From Pseudomonas sp. CFBP 13711 (lineage in GTDB: Bacteria; Pseudomonadota; Gammaproteobacteria; Pseudomonadales; Pseudomonadaceae): 64,000 nt of DNA. A model generated the notes under the pieces. It searched no databases. It was not told the origin of the DNA and worked only from the letters and a program-made list of their open reading frames with translations. The stretch is taken from the NCBI RefSeq assembly GCF_014842265.1, contig NZ_JACYVI010000001.1, positions 918,701-982,700 on the forward strand. Direction: 5' to 3'. The first letter of the stretch is position 1; each line of letters starts with the position of its first letter. A program made the translations under genes and the position numbers. Shown one piece after another: positions 9,535 through 19,328 of this stretch.

Positions 9535-9592
9535 ACCGATCTCCTGTCTGGGTACAACCGCTATCGACCACCCGTCCGTTAACTCTATGACG

Positions 9593-10384
9593 TTACTGTA
9601 TCTCGAATGTATCAGCGTCGAGACAGGCCGGGAATTTCTCGCGGTACGCCGCCAGACTCTGCGCTGACAGGCTGACCTGGAACACGCCATCCGCCTCGCC
9701 GATGTTGAGCAGGCTCTCGCCCTGGAAATCCAGCACCTGACTGTCGCCGGTGTAGGCAAAGCCCTTGCCATCGATTCCCACGCGATTCACCGCAGCGACG
9801 TAACACAAGTTCTCGATCGCACGCGCCGGCAGCAGACGGTTCCAATGCAGACGTCGCGCGCCCGGCCAGTTGGCGGTATAGAGCAACAGATCGGTGTTGT
9901 GCGCATCACGGCTCCACACCGGAAAACGCAGGTCGTAGCAGATCAGCGGACGAATTCGCCAGCCGTTGAGTTCGAACTGCACCTGACGCTCGCCCGGGCT
10001 GTAGTGCTCGTGCTCGCCGGCCATTCTGAACAGATGGCGCTTGTCGTAATGCAGCAGCTCGCCGTCCGGCCGCGCCCACAGCAGGCGGTTGCGATGGCTG
10101 CCGTCCGCGGCGCGAATGATCACGCTGCCGGTCACCACCGCATTCAGTTGCCTGGCCTGGGCCAGTATCCACTGAGCGGTCGGGCCGTCTTCGGGCTCGG
10201 CCAGCGTCTCGGATTCCATGGAAAACCCGGTGGTGAACATCTCCGGCAGGATCACCAGATCTGCGCCCCTGGCCTGGGCCAGCAGTTCTTCAAAATGCGC
10301 ATGGTTCGCCGGGGCGTCGTGCCAGACCAGCGTGGTCTGAACCAGCGCGATATTCAAGTTGGGCAGCGTGGTCAGATCGCGCAT
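9593..10384 (-). CDS. Omega-amidase of the nitrilase superfamily (YafV type)
   Basis: The enzyme probably hydrolyses alpha-ketoglutaramate (and alpha-ketosuccinamate) to the keto acid and ammonia. The 263-residue protein shows the nitrilase triad in order: Glu in LVILPEMFTTGFS, Lys in YDKRHLF, Cys in LICYDLRFPVW. The pattern and length fit E. coli YafV. The start at 10384 overlaps the end of the aminotransferase gene by 13 nt, so the two are coupled. Glutamine transaminase makes alpha-ketoglutaramate and omega-amidase removes it, so the pairing itself supports the function. Longer in-frame starts lie wholly within the upstream gene. Confidence 0.87.
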   Translation of the reverse strand: MRDLTTLPNLNIALVQTTLVWHDAPANHAHFEELLAQARGADLVILPEMFTTGFSMESETLAEPEDGPTAQWILAQARQLNAVVTGSVIIRAADGSHRNRLLWARPDGELLHYDKRHLFRMAGEHEHYSPGERQVQFELNGWRIRPLICYDLRFPVWSRDAHNTDLLLYTANWPGARRLHWNRLLPARAIENLCYVAAVNRVGIDGKGFAYTGDSQVLDFQGESLLNIGEADGVFQVSLSAQSLAAYREKFPACLDADTFEIQ

Positions 10385-11520
10385 AGTTTTTCCGCTGCCA
10401 GACGCAGCGTCTCCTCGCGCTTGGGAAAGCACAGCCGGATCAGGCGCTGGCCTTCGGGCGGATTCTGATAGAAAACCGAAATGGGGATGCTTGCCACGCC
10501 GTGCTCGCGTGTCATCCACAGCGACATGTCCACATCGTTGAGGTCCGGACGGATCTGCGAATAATCAACGAGCTGAAAGTACGTGCCGCTGGCGCGCGTG
10601 AAGGTGAAACGCGAGGCTTCCAGGCGATCGCAGAAATAGTCGCGTTTGGCCTGATAGAACGCCGGCAGTTCGTCGACGTGCTCGGGATGCGCCGCCATGA
10701 AATCGGCCAACGCCCATTGCAACGGCGTGACGCCACAGAATGCGACGAACTGATGGATCTTCCGTGCTTCGGCGGTCAGTGCAGGCGGCGCAACGAGGTA
10801 GCCGGTTTTCCAGCCGGTGACGTGGTAGGTCTTGCCGAACGAACTGACCACAAACGCGCGCTGATAGAGTTCGTCATGGGCCAGCACGCTGGCGTGTTGC
10901 AGGCCGTCGAACACCAGGTGTTCATAGACCTCGTCGCTGAGCACGTAAATGTCCCGGTCACGGATCAGTGCCGCCAGGCGATCCAGTTCGTCGCGGGTGA
11001 TGAGCGCACCGCTGGGGTTGTGCGGCGTGTTGATGACGATCATCCGGGTGCGAGGGCTCAACGCTGCGCCGAGCTTTTCCCAGTCGATGGCGAAATCGCC
11101 GTCTTTGAGCTGCACATGCACGGTGCGCCCGCCGGCCAGTTCCACCGACGGCGCATAGCTGTCGTAGCACGGGTCGAAGACGATCACTTCATCGCCAGCG
11201 CTCACAATGGTCTGGATCGCGCAGAAGATGGCGTGGGTGGCGCCGGGGGTGATGGTGATTTCGCTGTCGATGCCGACCTGACGGCCGTAGCAGCGAGCGA
11301 TCTTGGCCGCGACTTGCTCGCGCAACGCAGGCAGGCCGGCCATTGGCGCGTATTGGTTGTTGCCGTCCATGACGCGGCGGCAGAGGGCTTCACGCAGTGC
11401 GTCAGGCCCATCGAAATCGGGAAAACCCTGAGACAGATTGATCGCCCCGGTTTCGGCGGCAAGCTGAGACATCACAGTAAAAATGGTGGTGCCAACGTTC
11501 GGCAGTTTGCTGGTGATCAT
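10372..11520 (-). CDS. PLP-dependent aminotransferase (YbdL/MtnE type, glutamine:KMTB transaminase)
   Basis: This 382-residue class I aminotransferase most resembles E. coli YbdL, which transaminates 4-methylthio-2-oxobutyrate to methionine. It has INLSQGFPDFDGP near the start, NTPHNPSG, LSDEVYEHLVF and the PLP-lysine segment SSFGKTYHVTGWKTGY. ATG 11520 (MITSKLPNVGTTIF) matches the family start; the 24 residues upstream in frame do not. With the overlapping omega-amidase gene it makes the complete glutamine transaminase/omega-amidase route, likely for methionine salvage. The exact amino donor and acceptor are inferred from the family. Confidence 0.87.
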   Translation of the reverse strand: MITSKLPNVGTTIFTVMSQLAAETGAINLSQGFPDFDGPDALREALCRRVMDGNNQYAPMAGLPALREQVAAKIARCYGRQVGIDSEITITPGATHAIFCAIQTIVSAGDEVIVFDPCYDSYAPSVELAGGRTVHVQLKDGDFAIDWEKLGAALSPRTRMIVINTPHNPSGALITRDELDRLAALIRDRDIYVLSDEVYEHLVFDGLQHASVLAHDELYQRAFVVSSFGKTYHVTGWKTGYLVAPPALTAEARKIHQFVAFCGVTPLQWALADFMAAHPEHVDELPAFYQAKRDYFCDRLEASRFTFTRASGTYFQLVDYSQIRPDLNDVDMSLWMTREHGVASIPISVFYQNPPEGQRLIRLCFPKREETLRLAAEKLCAI

Positions 11521-11592
11521 GGGGGTTTTCCTGCTCCACTCCCGACACCTGAAGGGCTCGGGGACTCGCAGGATAGCCCAGATGTCGCGCAC

Positions 11593-11618
11593 AAAAAAAG
11601 GCGCCGCTGGCGCCTTTT
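11593..11618. terminator. Terminator downstream of der
   Basis: The stem GGCGCC/GGCGCC with loop GCT is flanked by A7 and T4. On the minus strand it ends in a run of seven T and closes the der transcript, about 20 nt after its stop. Confidence 0.85.
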
Positions 11619-11639
11619 CCGAGAAAGACCGTTACACGA

Positions 11640-13112
11640 TCAGCGCTTGTCGCGGCGCTTCTTGTCGGCTTTCTTGTGGTGCGACATCATCCGACGCTTC
11701 TTGTTGACCTGGCGGTCGGTCAGCGTGTTCTTGTTGCCTTCGTACGGGTTCTCGCCGCCCTTGAACTCGATGCGGATAGGCGTACCGACCAGCTTGAGCA
11801 CACGGCGATAGGTGTTCTCAAGGTACCGGACGTACGACTTCGGCACTTTTTCGACCTGGTTACCGTGGATCACGATCAACGGCGGGTTCGCGCCACCCAA
11901 GTGGGCATAACGCAGCTTGATGCGGCGGCTGCCGACCATCGGCGGTGCGTGCTCGCTGACCGCGTCTTCCAGAATCTGGGTCAGGCGACTGGTTGGCCAA
12001 CGGGTCACAGCGGATTTGAACGAGTTCTGCACCGACTGATACAGGTTACCCACGCCCGTGCCATGCAGCGCCGAGATGAAGTGGATGTCGGCGAAGTCGA
12101 CGAAGAACAACCGACGCTCCAGCTCGACCTTCACGTAGTCGCGCTCGCTCGGCACCATTCCATCCCACTTGTTCAGTGCGATGACCAAGGCCCGACCGGA
12201 TTCAAGGGCAAAGCCCAGCAGGTTGAGGTCGTGGTCGACAACGCCTTCGCGGGCGTCCATCACGAAGATCACCACGTTGGCGTCTTTGATCGCCTGCAGG
12301 GTTTTGACCACGGAGAACTTTTCGACTTCTTCGTGGATCTTGCCGCGCTTGCGCACACCGGCGGTGTCGATCAGCGTGTACTTTTCCTCGTTGCGTTCGA
12401 ACGGGATGTAGATGCTGTCGCGGGTGGTGCCGGGCTCGTCGTAGACGATAACGCGGTCTTCACCGAGCATGCGATTGACCAGCGTCGATTTGCCGACGTT
12501 CGGACGACCGATGATGGCGATCTTGATGCCATCCTTCTCGCTCGGGCCGGGAATGCGCTTGGCTTCCTGACCCTCAGCGACGACTTCCTCTTCTTCGCCT
12601 TCTTCGACTTCGTCAGCGTCTTTCGGGAAATCGCGAAGGGCGATTTCGAGCATCTGCGTGATGCCGCGACCGTGAGCGCCGGCAACCGGAATCGCGTCAC
12701 CCATACCCAGCGGTGCAAACTCCGCGCGGGCCATGTCAGGGTCGATGTTGTCGACCTTGTTGGCAACGACGTAAGAGGTCTTGTTGCGCTTGCGCAGGTG
12801 CTCGCCAATCATCTGGTCGGCGGCAGTAAATCCTGCTTTGGCGTCAACGAGGAACAAAACGACATCGGCCTCTTCGATGGCCAGCAGCGACTGCTCGGCC
12901 ATCTTTTCGTCCATGCCGTGTTCATCACCGGAGATACCGCCGGTGTCGATCAGGATGTAGGAGCGCCCTTGCCACTTGGCCTCACCGTATTGGCGATCAC
13001 GGGTCAGACCGGACAAGTCGCCGACGATGGCGTCGCGAGTCCTGGTCAGGCGGTTGAACAAGGTGGACTTGCCGACGTTCGGTCGACCCACCAGGGCGAT
13101 TACGGGAACCAT
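11640..13112 (-). CDS. der: Ribosome-assembly GTPase Der (EngA)
   Basis: Der is an essential GTPase with two G domains that acts in 50S subunit maturation. The 490-residue protein has two P-loops ([14 protein letters not shown] near residue 10 and [14 protein letters not shown] near 190), two DxxG motifs (DTGGISG and DTAGVRKRG) and NKxD motifs (NKVDN and NKWDG). A C-terminal KH-like domain and a very basic tail ([20 protein letters not shown]) follow. An acidic insert lies between the G domains. ATG 13112 has GGAG 7 nt upstream and gives the family start [13 protein letters not shown] terminator separates it from bamB, so der is probably read through or has its own promoter. Confidence 0.97.
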   Translation of the reverse strand: MVPVIALVGRPNVGKSTLFNRLTRTRDAIVGDLSGLTRDRQYGEAKWQGRSYILIDTGGISGDEHGMDEKMAEQSLLAIEEADVVLFLVDAKAGFTAADQMIGEHLRKRNKTSYVVANKVDNIDPDMARAEFAPLGMGDAIPVAGAHGRGITQMLEIALRDFPKDADEVEEGEEEEVVAEGQEAKRIPGPSEKDGIKIAIIGRPNVGKSTLVNRMLGEDRVIVYDEPGTTRDSIYIPFERNEEKYTLIDTAGVRKRGKIHEEVEKFSVVKTLQAIKDANVVIFVMDAREGVVDHDLNLLGFALESGRALVIALNKWDGMVPSERDYVKVELERRLFFVDFADIHFISALHGTGVGNLYQSVQNSFKSAVTRWPTSRLTQILEDAVSEHAPPMVGSRRIKLRYAHLGGANPPLIVIHGNQVEKVPKSYVRYLENTYRRVLKLVGTPIRIEFKGGENPYEGNKNTLTDRQVNKKRRMMSHHKKADKKRRDKR

Positions 13113-13140
13113 GCGGCTCTCCACTTCGTTATTTCAGAAA

Positions 13141-13167
13141 ATACAAAAGCCGCTGCAAGGCAGCGGC
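13141..13167 (-). terminator. Terminator between bamB and der
   Basis: On the minus strand an 8-bp stem (GCCGCTGC/GCAGCGGC, loop CTT) is followed by TTTTGTATTTT. It lies within the 149-nt gap between the two genes. A further GGCCCC/GGGGCC stem is at about 13198-13217. Confidence 0.75.
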
Positions 13168-13261
13168 CGGAGTTCGGAGCGACACCGAAGCGTCGCAGGC
13201 CCCATCAAACCGGGGCCGCCTGGGGAAGCCGAAAAACGACCTCCTCAAGCATAGGCAGCCA

Positions 13262-14413
13262 TTACTTGATCGTCAGGGCTTCCAGCTTGCCGCTGTTGCC
13301 AAAGACGTAAATGGTGCTGCCGGAGACCAGCGGGCGTGCACGCAAGCCATCGCTGTCAATCTTTTCACGGGCGACGAAATGGCCGTCGACCTGACTCAGC
13401 AGGTGCAGATAGCCTTCCATGTCGCCGACCGCGACGTAGCTGGAGAACACTTCCGGCGCGCCGAGTTGGCGACGGGCCAGCGAGTCGTTGCTCCACAGAC
13501 CGGTGGAAGAGCGCTCATCGATGCCTTCCACGGTGCCGTTGGCCAGCGAGACGTAGACGCTGCCGAAGCCTTGCGCCACACCCGAATAGCTCGAGGCATC
13601 ACGCTGCCACAGCACGCGGCCGCTCTGCAGTTCCAGACCGGCTACACGACCCTGATAGGTTGCGACGTACAGCGTGTTGCCTGAAAGCAGCAAGCCGCCG
13701 TCGATGTCGACCACCCGATCCAGCTCGGAACGACCTGTCGGAACGGCAACGCGCTGCTCCCAGGCCGGGACGCCGTTGTTGATGTCCAGCGCCACAACCT
13801 TGCCGGTGGACAAGCCTGCGATGGCCAGCGACGAGGTCGCGATCGGCGCACCGGTGCCACGCAGCGTCAGAACAGCCGGGCTGCTTTCGTAGATCCAGCG
13901 CTGATCGCCAGTGATGGCGTCATAACCGATAACCCGGTCATCCTGAGTCTGGGCAACCACGACACTGCCGTTGGTGGCCGGAGCGGACAGCACTTCGCTG
14001 GTCGCCTTGGCTTTCCACTTCTGCTCGCCGGTGGCCTCATCGAGGACGATGACTTCGCCGCGCAACGTGCCGAGCATGACCAGACCGAAACCTACGCCGA
14101 CGGCGCCGGAAACTGGTTGCTCAAGCTCTTTTTTCCAGACGACGTCGCCGTTGCTGCGATTGATCGCCATGACCAGACCGTTCGCATCGGCAGCGTAGAT
14201 GTTCTCGCCGTCGATGGCCGGAACCAGCATGTTGTAGATGTCGCCCTGACCGTCACCGACGGACCGGCTCCACAACTTCTGCAGGGTCACTTCCTGTTTG
14301 AAGTCGACGAGCTCTGCCGGAGGCAGCTCTTTTTTGCTGTTGCTGCTGCAACCCGCGGCCAGAATGGCCAGAGCCAGCAATGCTGCATGTTTCCAACGAA
14401 TCACGTCACGCAT
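13262..14413 (-). CDS. bamB: Outer-membrane assembly lipoprotein BamB
   Basis: BamB is a lipoprotein of the BAM complex that inserts beta-barrel proteins into the outer membrane. The 383-residue product has a signal peptide ending in the lipobox LAAGC. An eight-bladed beta-propeller of PQQ/WD-like repeats follows, with recurrent DINNG.., GYDAITGDQRW and VLDEATGEQKW strands. The start overlaps the end of yfgM by 8 nt. The hisS-yfgM-bamB-der order is conserved in gamma-proteobacteria and supports the call. Confidence 0.96.
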   Translation of the reverse strand: MRDVIRWKHAALLALAILAAGCSSNSKKELPPAELVDFKQEVTLQKLWSRSVGDGQGDIYNMLVPAIDGENIYAADANGLVMAINRSNGDVVWKKELEQPVSGAVGVGFGLVMLGTLRGEVIVLDEATGEQKWKAKATSEVLSAPATNGSVVVAQTQDDRVIGYDAITGDQRWIYESSPAVLTLRGTGAPIATSSLAIAGLSTGKVVALDINNGVPAWEQRVAVPTGRSELDRVVDIDGGLLLSGNTLYVATYQGRVAGLELQSGRVLWQRDASSYSGVAQGFGSVYVSLANGTVEGIDERSSTGLWSNDSLARRQLGAPEVFSSYVAVGDMEGYLHLLSQVDGHFVAREKIDSDGLRARPLVSGSTIYVFGNSGKLEALTIK

Positions 14414-15047
14414 CCCCTTTCGCCAGATCGTCGAGCTTCATTTGCAGACCGCCAACAGCCGCTTCTTCGGAAAGCGCCGCCTTGGCCTTCTTGTATGCAG
14501 CGTAGGCATCATCGGTACGACCCAGCTGAACCAGCAGGTCACCGCGCAGCTCTTCTCGGCTGGCCGCGAACGACGTGTCGGCCTGACCGTCGAGCAGCTT
14601 CAGCGCGTCTTCGGCCTTGTTCTGTGCAGCGAGCACACGAGCCAGACGCTGACGGGCGATTTCACCCAGGGTCGCGTTGGCCGGCTTGTCGGTCACGGAT
14701 TTGAGCTCGTTCGCAGCGTCATCCAGCTTGCCGGTGTCCACAGCCACTTTGGCCACGAACAGGCTGCCGTACTGCGCATACGCGGTGCCGCCGAAATCGC
14801 TTTTCAGCTTGCCGGCGATCTCGGCTACACGGCCTGCGTCAGCCTGGCCGCTTGGCGTCAGTGCGGTTTCCAGCAATTGCTGATACAGCGCCGAAGCACC
14901 TTGGGCCTGGTTGTTCTGATAGCGCTGCCAGCCTTGCCAGCCCAACACCACGATCACCGCCAGCAGGCCGCCGGTCACCAGAGGCTTGCCGTTACGCTGC
15001 CACCAGTCCTTTACGGCAACCAGCTCATCATCATCGGTACTCGACAC
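14406..15047 (-). CDS. yfgM: YfgM-family membrane-anchored TPR protein
   Basis: YfgM is an inner-membrane protein with a periplasmic TPR domain that associates with the Sec translocon and PpiD in E. coli. The 213-residue protein starts with an acidic cytoplasmic tail (VSSTDDDELVAVKDWW). A membrane helix follows at about residues 22-42 (PLVTGGLLAVIVVLGW), and then TPR helices with KLDDAANEL and RTDDAYAAYKKAK. The start is GTG at 15047, with AGGAG 7 nt upstream; a longer in-frame ATG at 15089 would bypass this site. It lies between hisS and bamB, as expected. Confidence 0.9.
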   Translation of the reverse strand: MSSTDDDELVAVKDWWQRNGKPLVTGGLLAVIVVLGWQGWQRYQNNQAQGASALYQQLLETALTPSGQADAGRVAEIAGKLKSDFGGTAYAQYGSLFVAKVAVDTGKLDDAANELKSVTDKPANATLGEIARQRLARVLAAQNKAEDALKLLDGQADTSFAASREELRGDLLVQLGRTDDAYAAYKKAKAALSEEAAVGGLQMKLDDLAKGDA

Positions 15048-15085
15048 CCCAATACTCCTATTCGCTAAATCGGCTTTTATCTGCT

Positions 15086-16375
15086 TCAACCCTGCGAGAT
15101 GCAGGTGGCCAGGTGCTCGGACAGAGCATCCCAGGCAATATTTTGTTGTTCGCCCTGACCGCGCAGCGGCTTGACGCCCACTTCCTTGCGCGCCAGCTCT
15201 TCGTCACCAAGGATCAGCGCGTACAACGCGCCGCTCTTGTCGGCCTTCTTGAACTGGCTCTTGAAGCTACCAGCCCCGGCATTGACTTGCAGACGCAGGT
15301 TCGGCGCCAGATCGCGCAAGCGCTCGGACAGCGTCAGCGCTGCCAGCTCGGCGGCCTCGCCGAACGCGCAGACGTAAACGTCGACCGTACGGGCGATCTC
15401 TTCGGGAATCTGCTCAAGGGTTTCCAGCAGCAGCACCAGACGTTCGATGCCCATCGCAAAGCCCACGCCCGACGTCGGTTTGCCGCCCATCTGCTCAACC
15501 AGTCCGTCGTAACGGCCGCCCGCGCAGACAGTGCCCTGAGCGCCGAGCTGGTCAGTGACCCACTCGAATACGGTTTTACTGTAGTAATCCAGGCCGCGAA
15601 CCAGCTTCGGGTTGATCACGTACGGAATGCCCGCCGCGTCGAGACGCGCCTTCAGGCCTTCGAAGTGAACCCGGGATTCGTCGTCAAGATAATCTGCCAG
15701 TTTGGGTGCATCGACCAGCACAGCCTGGGTTTCAGGGTGTTTGGTATCGAGCACGCGCAGCGGGTTGGTTTTCAGACGGCGTTGGCTGTCTTCGTCCAGT
15801 TGCTCGTGACGCGCCGAGAGATACTCGACCAGCGCTTCACGATAACGGCCGCGGGCTTCACTGGTGCCCAGGCTGTTGAGTTCCAGTTTGACGGCATTGC
15901 GGATGCCCAGCAGGCCCCACAGGCGCCAGGTCAGGACGATCAGCTCGGCGTCGATGTCCGGACCATCGAGGTTGAACACCTCGACACCGATCTGGTGAAA
16001 CTGACGATAACGGCCTTTCTGCGGACGCTCGTGGCGAAACATCGGGCCGATGTACCAAAGCTTCTGCACCTGACCGCCGCCGGTGATGCCGTGTTCGAGG
16101 ACCGCACGCACGCAGGCCGCCGTGCCTTCAGGGCGCAGGGTCAGCGAATCGCCATTGCGGTCGGCGAAGGTGTACATCTCTTTTTCGACGATGTCGGTGA
16201 CTTCGCCGATGGAGCGTTTGAACAGGTCGGTGAACTCGACGATCGGCATGCGGATCTGGCGATAACCGTAGTTATCCAGTAAACGCGATACGGTGCCTTC
16301 GAAGTAGCGCCACAGCGGCGTTTGATCCGGCAGGATGTCGTTCATGCCACGAATGGCTTGCAGAGACTTACTCAC
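15086..16375 (-). CDS. hisS: Histidyl-tRNA synthetase
   Basis: HisRS charges tRNA-His. The 429-residue class II synthetase begins [18 protein letters not shown] and shows motif 2 ([16 protein letters not shown]), the histidine loop ([13 protein letters not shown]) and GGRYDGL, followed by an anticodon-binding domain from about residue 330. The length matches the family. It lies in the ispG-hisS-yfgM-bamB-der block with short gaps of 21 and 38 nt, so it is probably co-transcribed. Confidence 0.97.
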   Translation of the reverse strand: MSKSLQAIRGMNDILPDQTPLWRYFEGTVSRLLDNYGYRQIRMPIVEFTDLFKRSIGEVTDIVEKEMYTFADRNGDSLTLRPEGTAACVRAVLEHGITGGGQVQKLWYIGPMFRHERPQKGRYRQFHQIGVEVFNLDGPDIDAELIVLTWRLWGLLGIRNAVKLELNSLGTSEARGRYREALVEYLSARHEQLDEDSQRRLKTNPLRVLDTKHPETQAVLVDAPKLADYLDDESRVHFEGLKARLDAAGIPYVINPKLVRGLDYYSKTVFEWVTDQLGAQGTVCAGGRYDGLVEQMGGKPTSGVGFAMGIERLVLLLETLEQIPEEIARTVDVYVCAFGEAAELAALTLSERLRDLAPNLRLQVNAGAGSFKSQFKKADKSGALYALILGDEELARKEVGVKPLRGQGEQQNIAWDALSEHLATCISQG

Positions 16376-16396
16376 AAATATTCCTTGGAAACTGGG

Positions 16397-17506
16397 TTAG
16401 CCGCGCGCGATCAGCGCTGCGTCGGCCTCGACCTTTTCGGCCGCTCTCTGGCGGATCAAGCGTTCAAGCTGTTCCACCAGATTGTCATTTGTCAGCTTTT
16501 GCGCCGGCTTGCCATCGATGTAGATCAGGTTCGGCGTGCCTCCGGTCAGACCGACGTGGGCTTCTTTCGCCTCGCCGGGACCGTTCACCACGCAACCGAT
16601 CACCGCAACATCCAGCGGGACCAGCAAATCTTCAAGGCGCCCTTCCAGCTCGTTCATGGTCTTGACCACATCGAAGTTCTGCCGTGAGCAGCTCGGGCAG
16701 GCGATGAAGTTGATGCCACGGGAACGCAGACGCAGCGACTTGAGGATGTCGTAACCGACCTTCACTTCTTCAACCGGATCGGCAGCCAGAGAAATCCGAA
16801 TGGTATCGCCGATCCCTTCGGCCAGCAGCATACCTAGGCCGACGGCCGATTTCACTGTGCCTGAGCGCAAACCGCCCGCTTCAGTGATACCCAGGTGCAA
16901 CGGCTGGATGATTTGTTTGGCAAGGAGGCGATAAGCCTCGACCGCCATAAACACATCGGAGGCCTTGACGCTGACCTTGAAGTCCTGGAAATCCAGACGG
17001 TCCAGATGCTCGACATGACGCAGCGCGGACTCGACCAAAGCCGCCGGCGTTGGCTCGCCGTACTTCTTCTGCAGGTCTTTTTCCAGCGAACCGGCGTTGA
17101 CGCCGATGCGGATCGGAATGCCGCGATCACGGGCCGCTTCAACCACCGCACGGACGCGGTCTTCGCGGCCGATGTTGCCCGGATTGATGCGCAGGCAATC
17201 GACGCCCAGCTCGGCAACGCGCAGGGCGATTCGATAATCGAAGTGGATGTCCGCGACCAGCGGGACCTTGACCAACTGCTTGATGCGGCCAAACGCCTCG
17301 GCCGCGTCCATGTCCGGCACCGAGACGCGGACGATGTCCACGCCGGCGGCTTCCAGACGGTTGATCTGCGCCACCGTGGCCGCGACGTCATTGGTGTCGC
17401 TGTTGGTCATGCTCTGCACTGCAATCGGGGCATCGCCACCGACCGGCACCGAGCCGACCCAGATTTTACGAGATTCGCGACGTTTGATCGGAGATTCGCC
17501 GTGCAT
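16397..17506 (-). CDS. ispG: 4-hydroxy-3-methylbut-2-enyl-diphosphate synthase
   Basis: IspG (GcpE) is a 4Fe-4S enzyme of the MEP isoprenoid pathway that converts MEcPP to HMBPP. The 369-residue protein has the N-terminal TIM barrel ([27 protein letters not shown]). The C-terminal cluster ligands are in CPSCSRQNF and CVVNGPGEA, with the conserved Glu close by. It sits 3 nt after rodZ in transcription order. Its dependence on the Fe-S machinery is met by the isc operon a few kilobases upstream on the same strand. Confidence 0.97.
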   Translation of the reverse strand: MHGESPIKRRESRKIWVGSVPVGGDAPIAVQSMTNSDTNDVAATVAQINRLEAAGVDIVRVSVPDMDAAEAFGRIKQLVKVPLVADIHFDYRIALRVAELGVDCLRINPGNIGREDRVRAVVEAARDRGIPIRIGVNAGSLEKDLQKKYGEPTPAALVESALRHVEHLDRLDFQDFKVSVKASDVFMAVEAYRLLAKQIIQPLHLGITEAGGLRSGTVKSAVGLGMLLAEGIGDTIRISLAADPVEEVKVGYDILKSLRLRSRGINFIACPSCSRQNFDVVKTMNELEGRLEDLLVPLDVAVIGCVVNGPGEAKEAHVGLTGGTPNLIYIDGKPAQKLTNDNLVEQLERLIRQRAAEKVEADAALIARG

Positions 17507-17509
17507 GAC

Positions 17510-18547
17510 TTATTGCCCTAGCTTCAGGCGAGCAGTTTCGCCACTGGTGAAAGGTGCCACATCAACCGGCTGACCGTTGTAGCTCACTTGCGCGCCGCGA
17601 GCGAAGCCCAGGCGCAGGGTCAGCGGCGGCTTGCCATTGACGTCGAGGCTGTCGCCTTTTTTCTTGAGACCGCTCATCAGCACTTTGCCATTGCCGTCGG
17701 TGACCTGGGTCCAGCAATCATTCACAAACTGAACCTGCACGCGGCCGGCACCTGCCGGTACTGTCGCGGCGTCAGCGGTTGCGCTCGGGGCGCTGTTGAC
17801 GGGCGCGGTTGTCGCAGGCGTTGGCGCTACGGTCGTGACCGGCGCGGTTGGCGTCGACGCGGTATGCGCAGGCGTTACCGGAGCGGTGGTTGATGTGCTG
17901 TGGGGAACAACAGCGCCTGCAACGGTGCCCGTGCTGCTGGACGCGGTGCTGGATGAAGCAGGCGCTTCAGGCGCGGACGCAGGCTCGGCGTTATTCAACG
18001 GCAGCGCGGTCTGACCTTGAGCCACAGCTTGATCTTCCGGCTCGTCGAGCGGATGGATCTGGGTGGTGCCGTCGGCGCTTTCGACTTCGACGTGCTCCAT
18101 GCCCAGATTGGTCGGCTCCTTGCCGCGCAGGGTGGCTTGATCCTGCCACCACACGAAGCCGCCGCCGATCAACGCGATGAGCAGCAAGAGGCTGACGATG
18201 CGCAGGATATTGTGGGACAGGCGCACCGGCTCTTCGATTCGGCCCAGCGCATGAACGCTGCTGCCCTTGCCGTCGGTGCCGGTGTACTGATCGAACGCAC
18301 TGACCAATGCAGCTTGATCAAGGTCCAGCAGCTTGGCGTAGGCACGGACATAGCCGCGGGCAAAGGTATGACCGGGGAGCTTGTCGAAATCGCCTGCTTC
18401 CAGATGAGTCAGGGAAGTCACGGTGAGGTTGAGCCTCAACGCCACATCTGGCAGCGACCAGTTCTTGCTCTCGCGGGCCTGTCGCAATGTTTCGCCTGGG
18501 TTCGTGCGAGTGGCTGCTACAACTTCGGGATGCGCCGCTTTCATCAT
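17510..18547 (-). CDS. rodZ: Cytoskeletal/cell-shape protein RodZ
   Basis: RodZ links MreB to the elongasome. The 345-residue protein has an N-terminal HTH_25 domain (ETLRQARESKNWSLPDVALR, residues about 18-85) and a membrane helix at about 112-132 (ILRIVSLLLLIALIGGGFVW). A long Thr/Ala/Pro-rich periplasmic linker (about 185-260) and a C-terminal DUF4115 beta domain (RVQVQFVNDCWTQVTD) follow. ATG 18547 overlaps the pilF stop as ATGA. It is encoded between pilF and ispG, as in other Pseudomonas. Confidence 0.94.
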   Translation of the reverse strand: MMKAAHPEVVAATRTNPGETLRQARESKNWSLPDVALRLNLTVTSLTHLEAGDFDKLPGHTFARGYVRAYAKLLDLDQAALVSAFDQYTGTDGKGSSVHALGRIEEPVRLSHNILRIVSLLLLIALIGGGFVWWQDQATLRGKEPTNLGMEHVEVESADGTTQIHPLDEPEDQAVAQGQTALPLNNAEPASAPEAPASSSTASSSTGTVAGAVVPHSTSTTAPVTPAHTASTPTAPVTTVAPTPATTAPVNSAPSATADAATVPAGAGRVQVQFVNDCWTQVTDGNGKVLMSGLKKKGDSLDVNGKPPLTLRLGFARGAQVSYNGQPVDVAPFTSGETARLKLGQ

Positions 18548-19302
18548 TGCTCCGACAGGTATTGCTGATATTCCGGCGTACCGGGATAGAGTCTTTTTAG
18601 AAGCAAGCCGTAACTGGCTGCCTTGTTGCGATCATCAAACACCTTCGCCAGCCGCGTGCCGAGCAAGAGGCTTCGCGCATTCTGCTCGCTCAACTGGCTG
18701 AAACGCTCGTAGTAATCGCGCGCCGGCACATAATGCCTGTCTTCGTACGACAACTCAGCCATTTCCAGCAACGCGCGTGGCTGCTGACGATCCAGACGCA
18801 GCGCTTTGTCGAAATGCTCACGGGCGGCGTCGCGATTGCCGAGCATCACAGCCGTCATGCCGAGGTTTTCGAACACCCGGGCGCGCTCGGCGTAGAGGTT
18901 ATCTTCAGCGGCCTGCTCGAAGCGCTCGTAAGCTTCCTTGTAACGCTTTTGCTGGTAGAGAAAACTGCCGTAATTGTTAAGGATTCGCGCGTCTTTGGAA
19001 CGTGCCGACAACGCTTTTTCGTAATACTGGTTCGCCAGTTCCGGTTCCATCTCGGCCTGAAACACCAGAGCCAGCGCGGCATTGGCGTCCGCATCGGAGC
19101 CGTTTAGCTCGAGCGCTTTTTTCAGAGGCGCCTTGGCTCGTTCCATCTGGCCTTGCTGAAGATAGCCCAACCCCAACTGCACATAAGCTTGACGAGCCTC
19201 GTCACGTCCCTTGCTGGTACTCAGCGGATCGACGTTGCCGGTGGACACACAACCGACCAGCAGCGTGGCAAAACAGAGCAGCAGCGCAACGCGCAGGGAC
19301 AT
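18544..19302 (-). CDS. pilF: Type IV pilus biogenesis lipoprotein PilF (PilW)
   Basis: PilF is the outer-membrane pilotin that places the PilQ secretin. The 252-residue protein has a lipoprotein signal (MSLRVALLLCFATLLVGC) and six TPR motifs, such as AYVQLGLGYLQQGQMERA, ILNNYGSFLYQQKRY and VFENLGMTAVMLG. ATG 19302 has AGAGG 6 nt upstream; the longer frame from 19332 would destroy the signal peptide. Its end overlaps rodZ. The pilF-rodZ-ispG-hisS order is conserved in the genus. Confidence 0.93.
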   Translation of the reverse strand: MSLRVALLLCFATLLVGCVSTGNVDPLSTSKGRDEARQAYVQLGLGYLQQGQMERAKAPLKKALELNGSDADANAALALVFQAEMEPELANQYYEKALSARSKDARILNNYGSFLYQQKRYKEAYERFEQAAEDNLYAERARVFENLGMTAVMLGNRDAAREHFDKALRLDRQQPRALLEMAELSYEDRHYVPARDYYERFSQLSEQNARSLLLGTRLAKVFDDRNKAASYGLLLKRLYPGTPEYQQYLSEQ

Positions 19303-19328
19303 AGAGATCCTCTCAGTCAAATTCGCAT

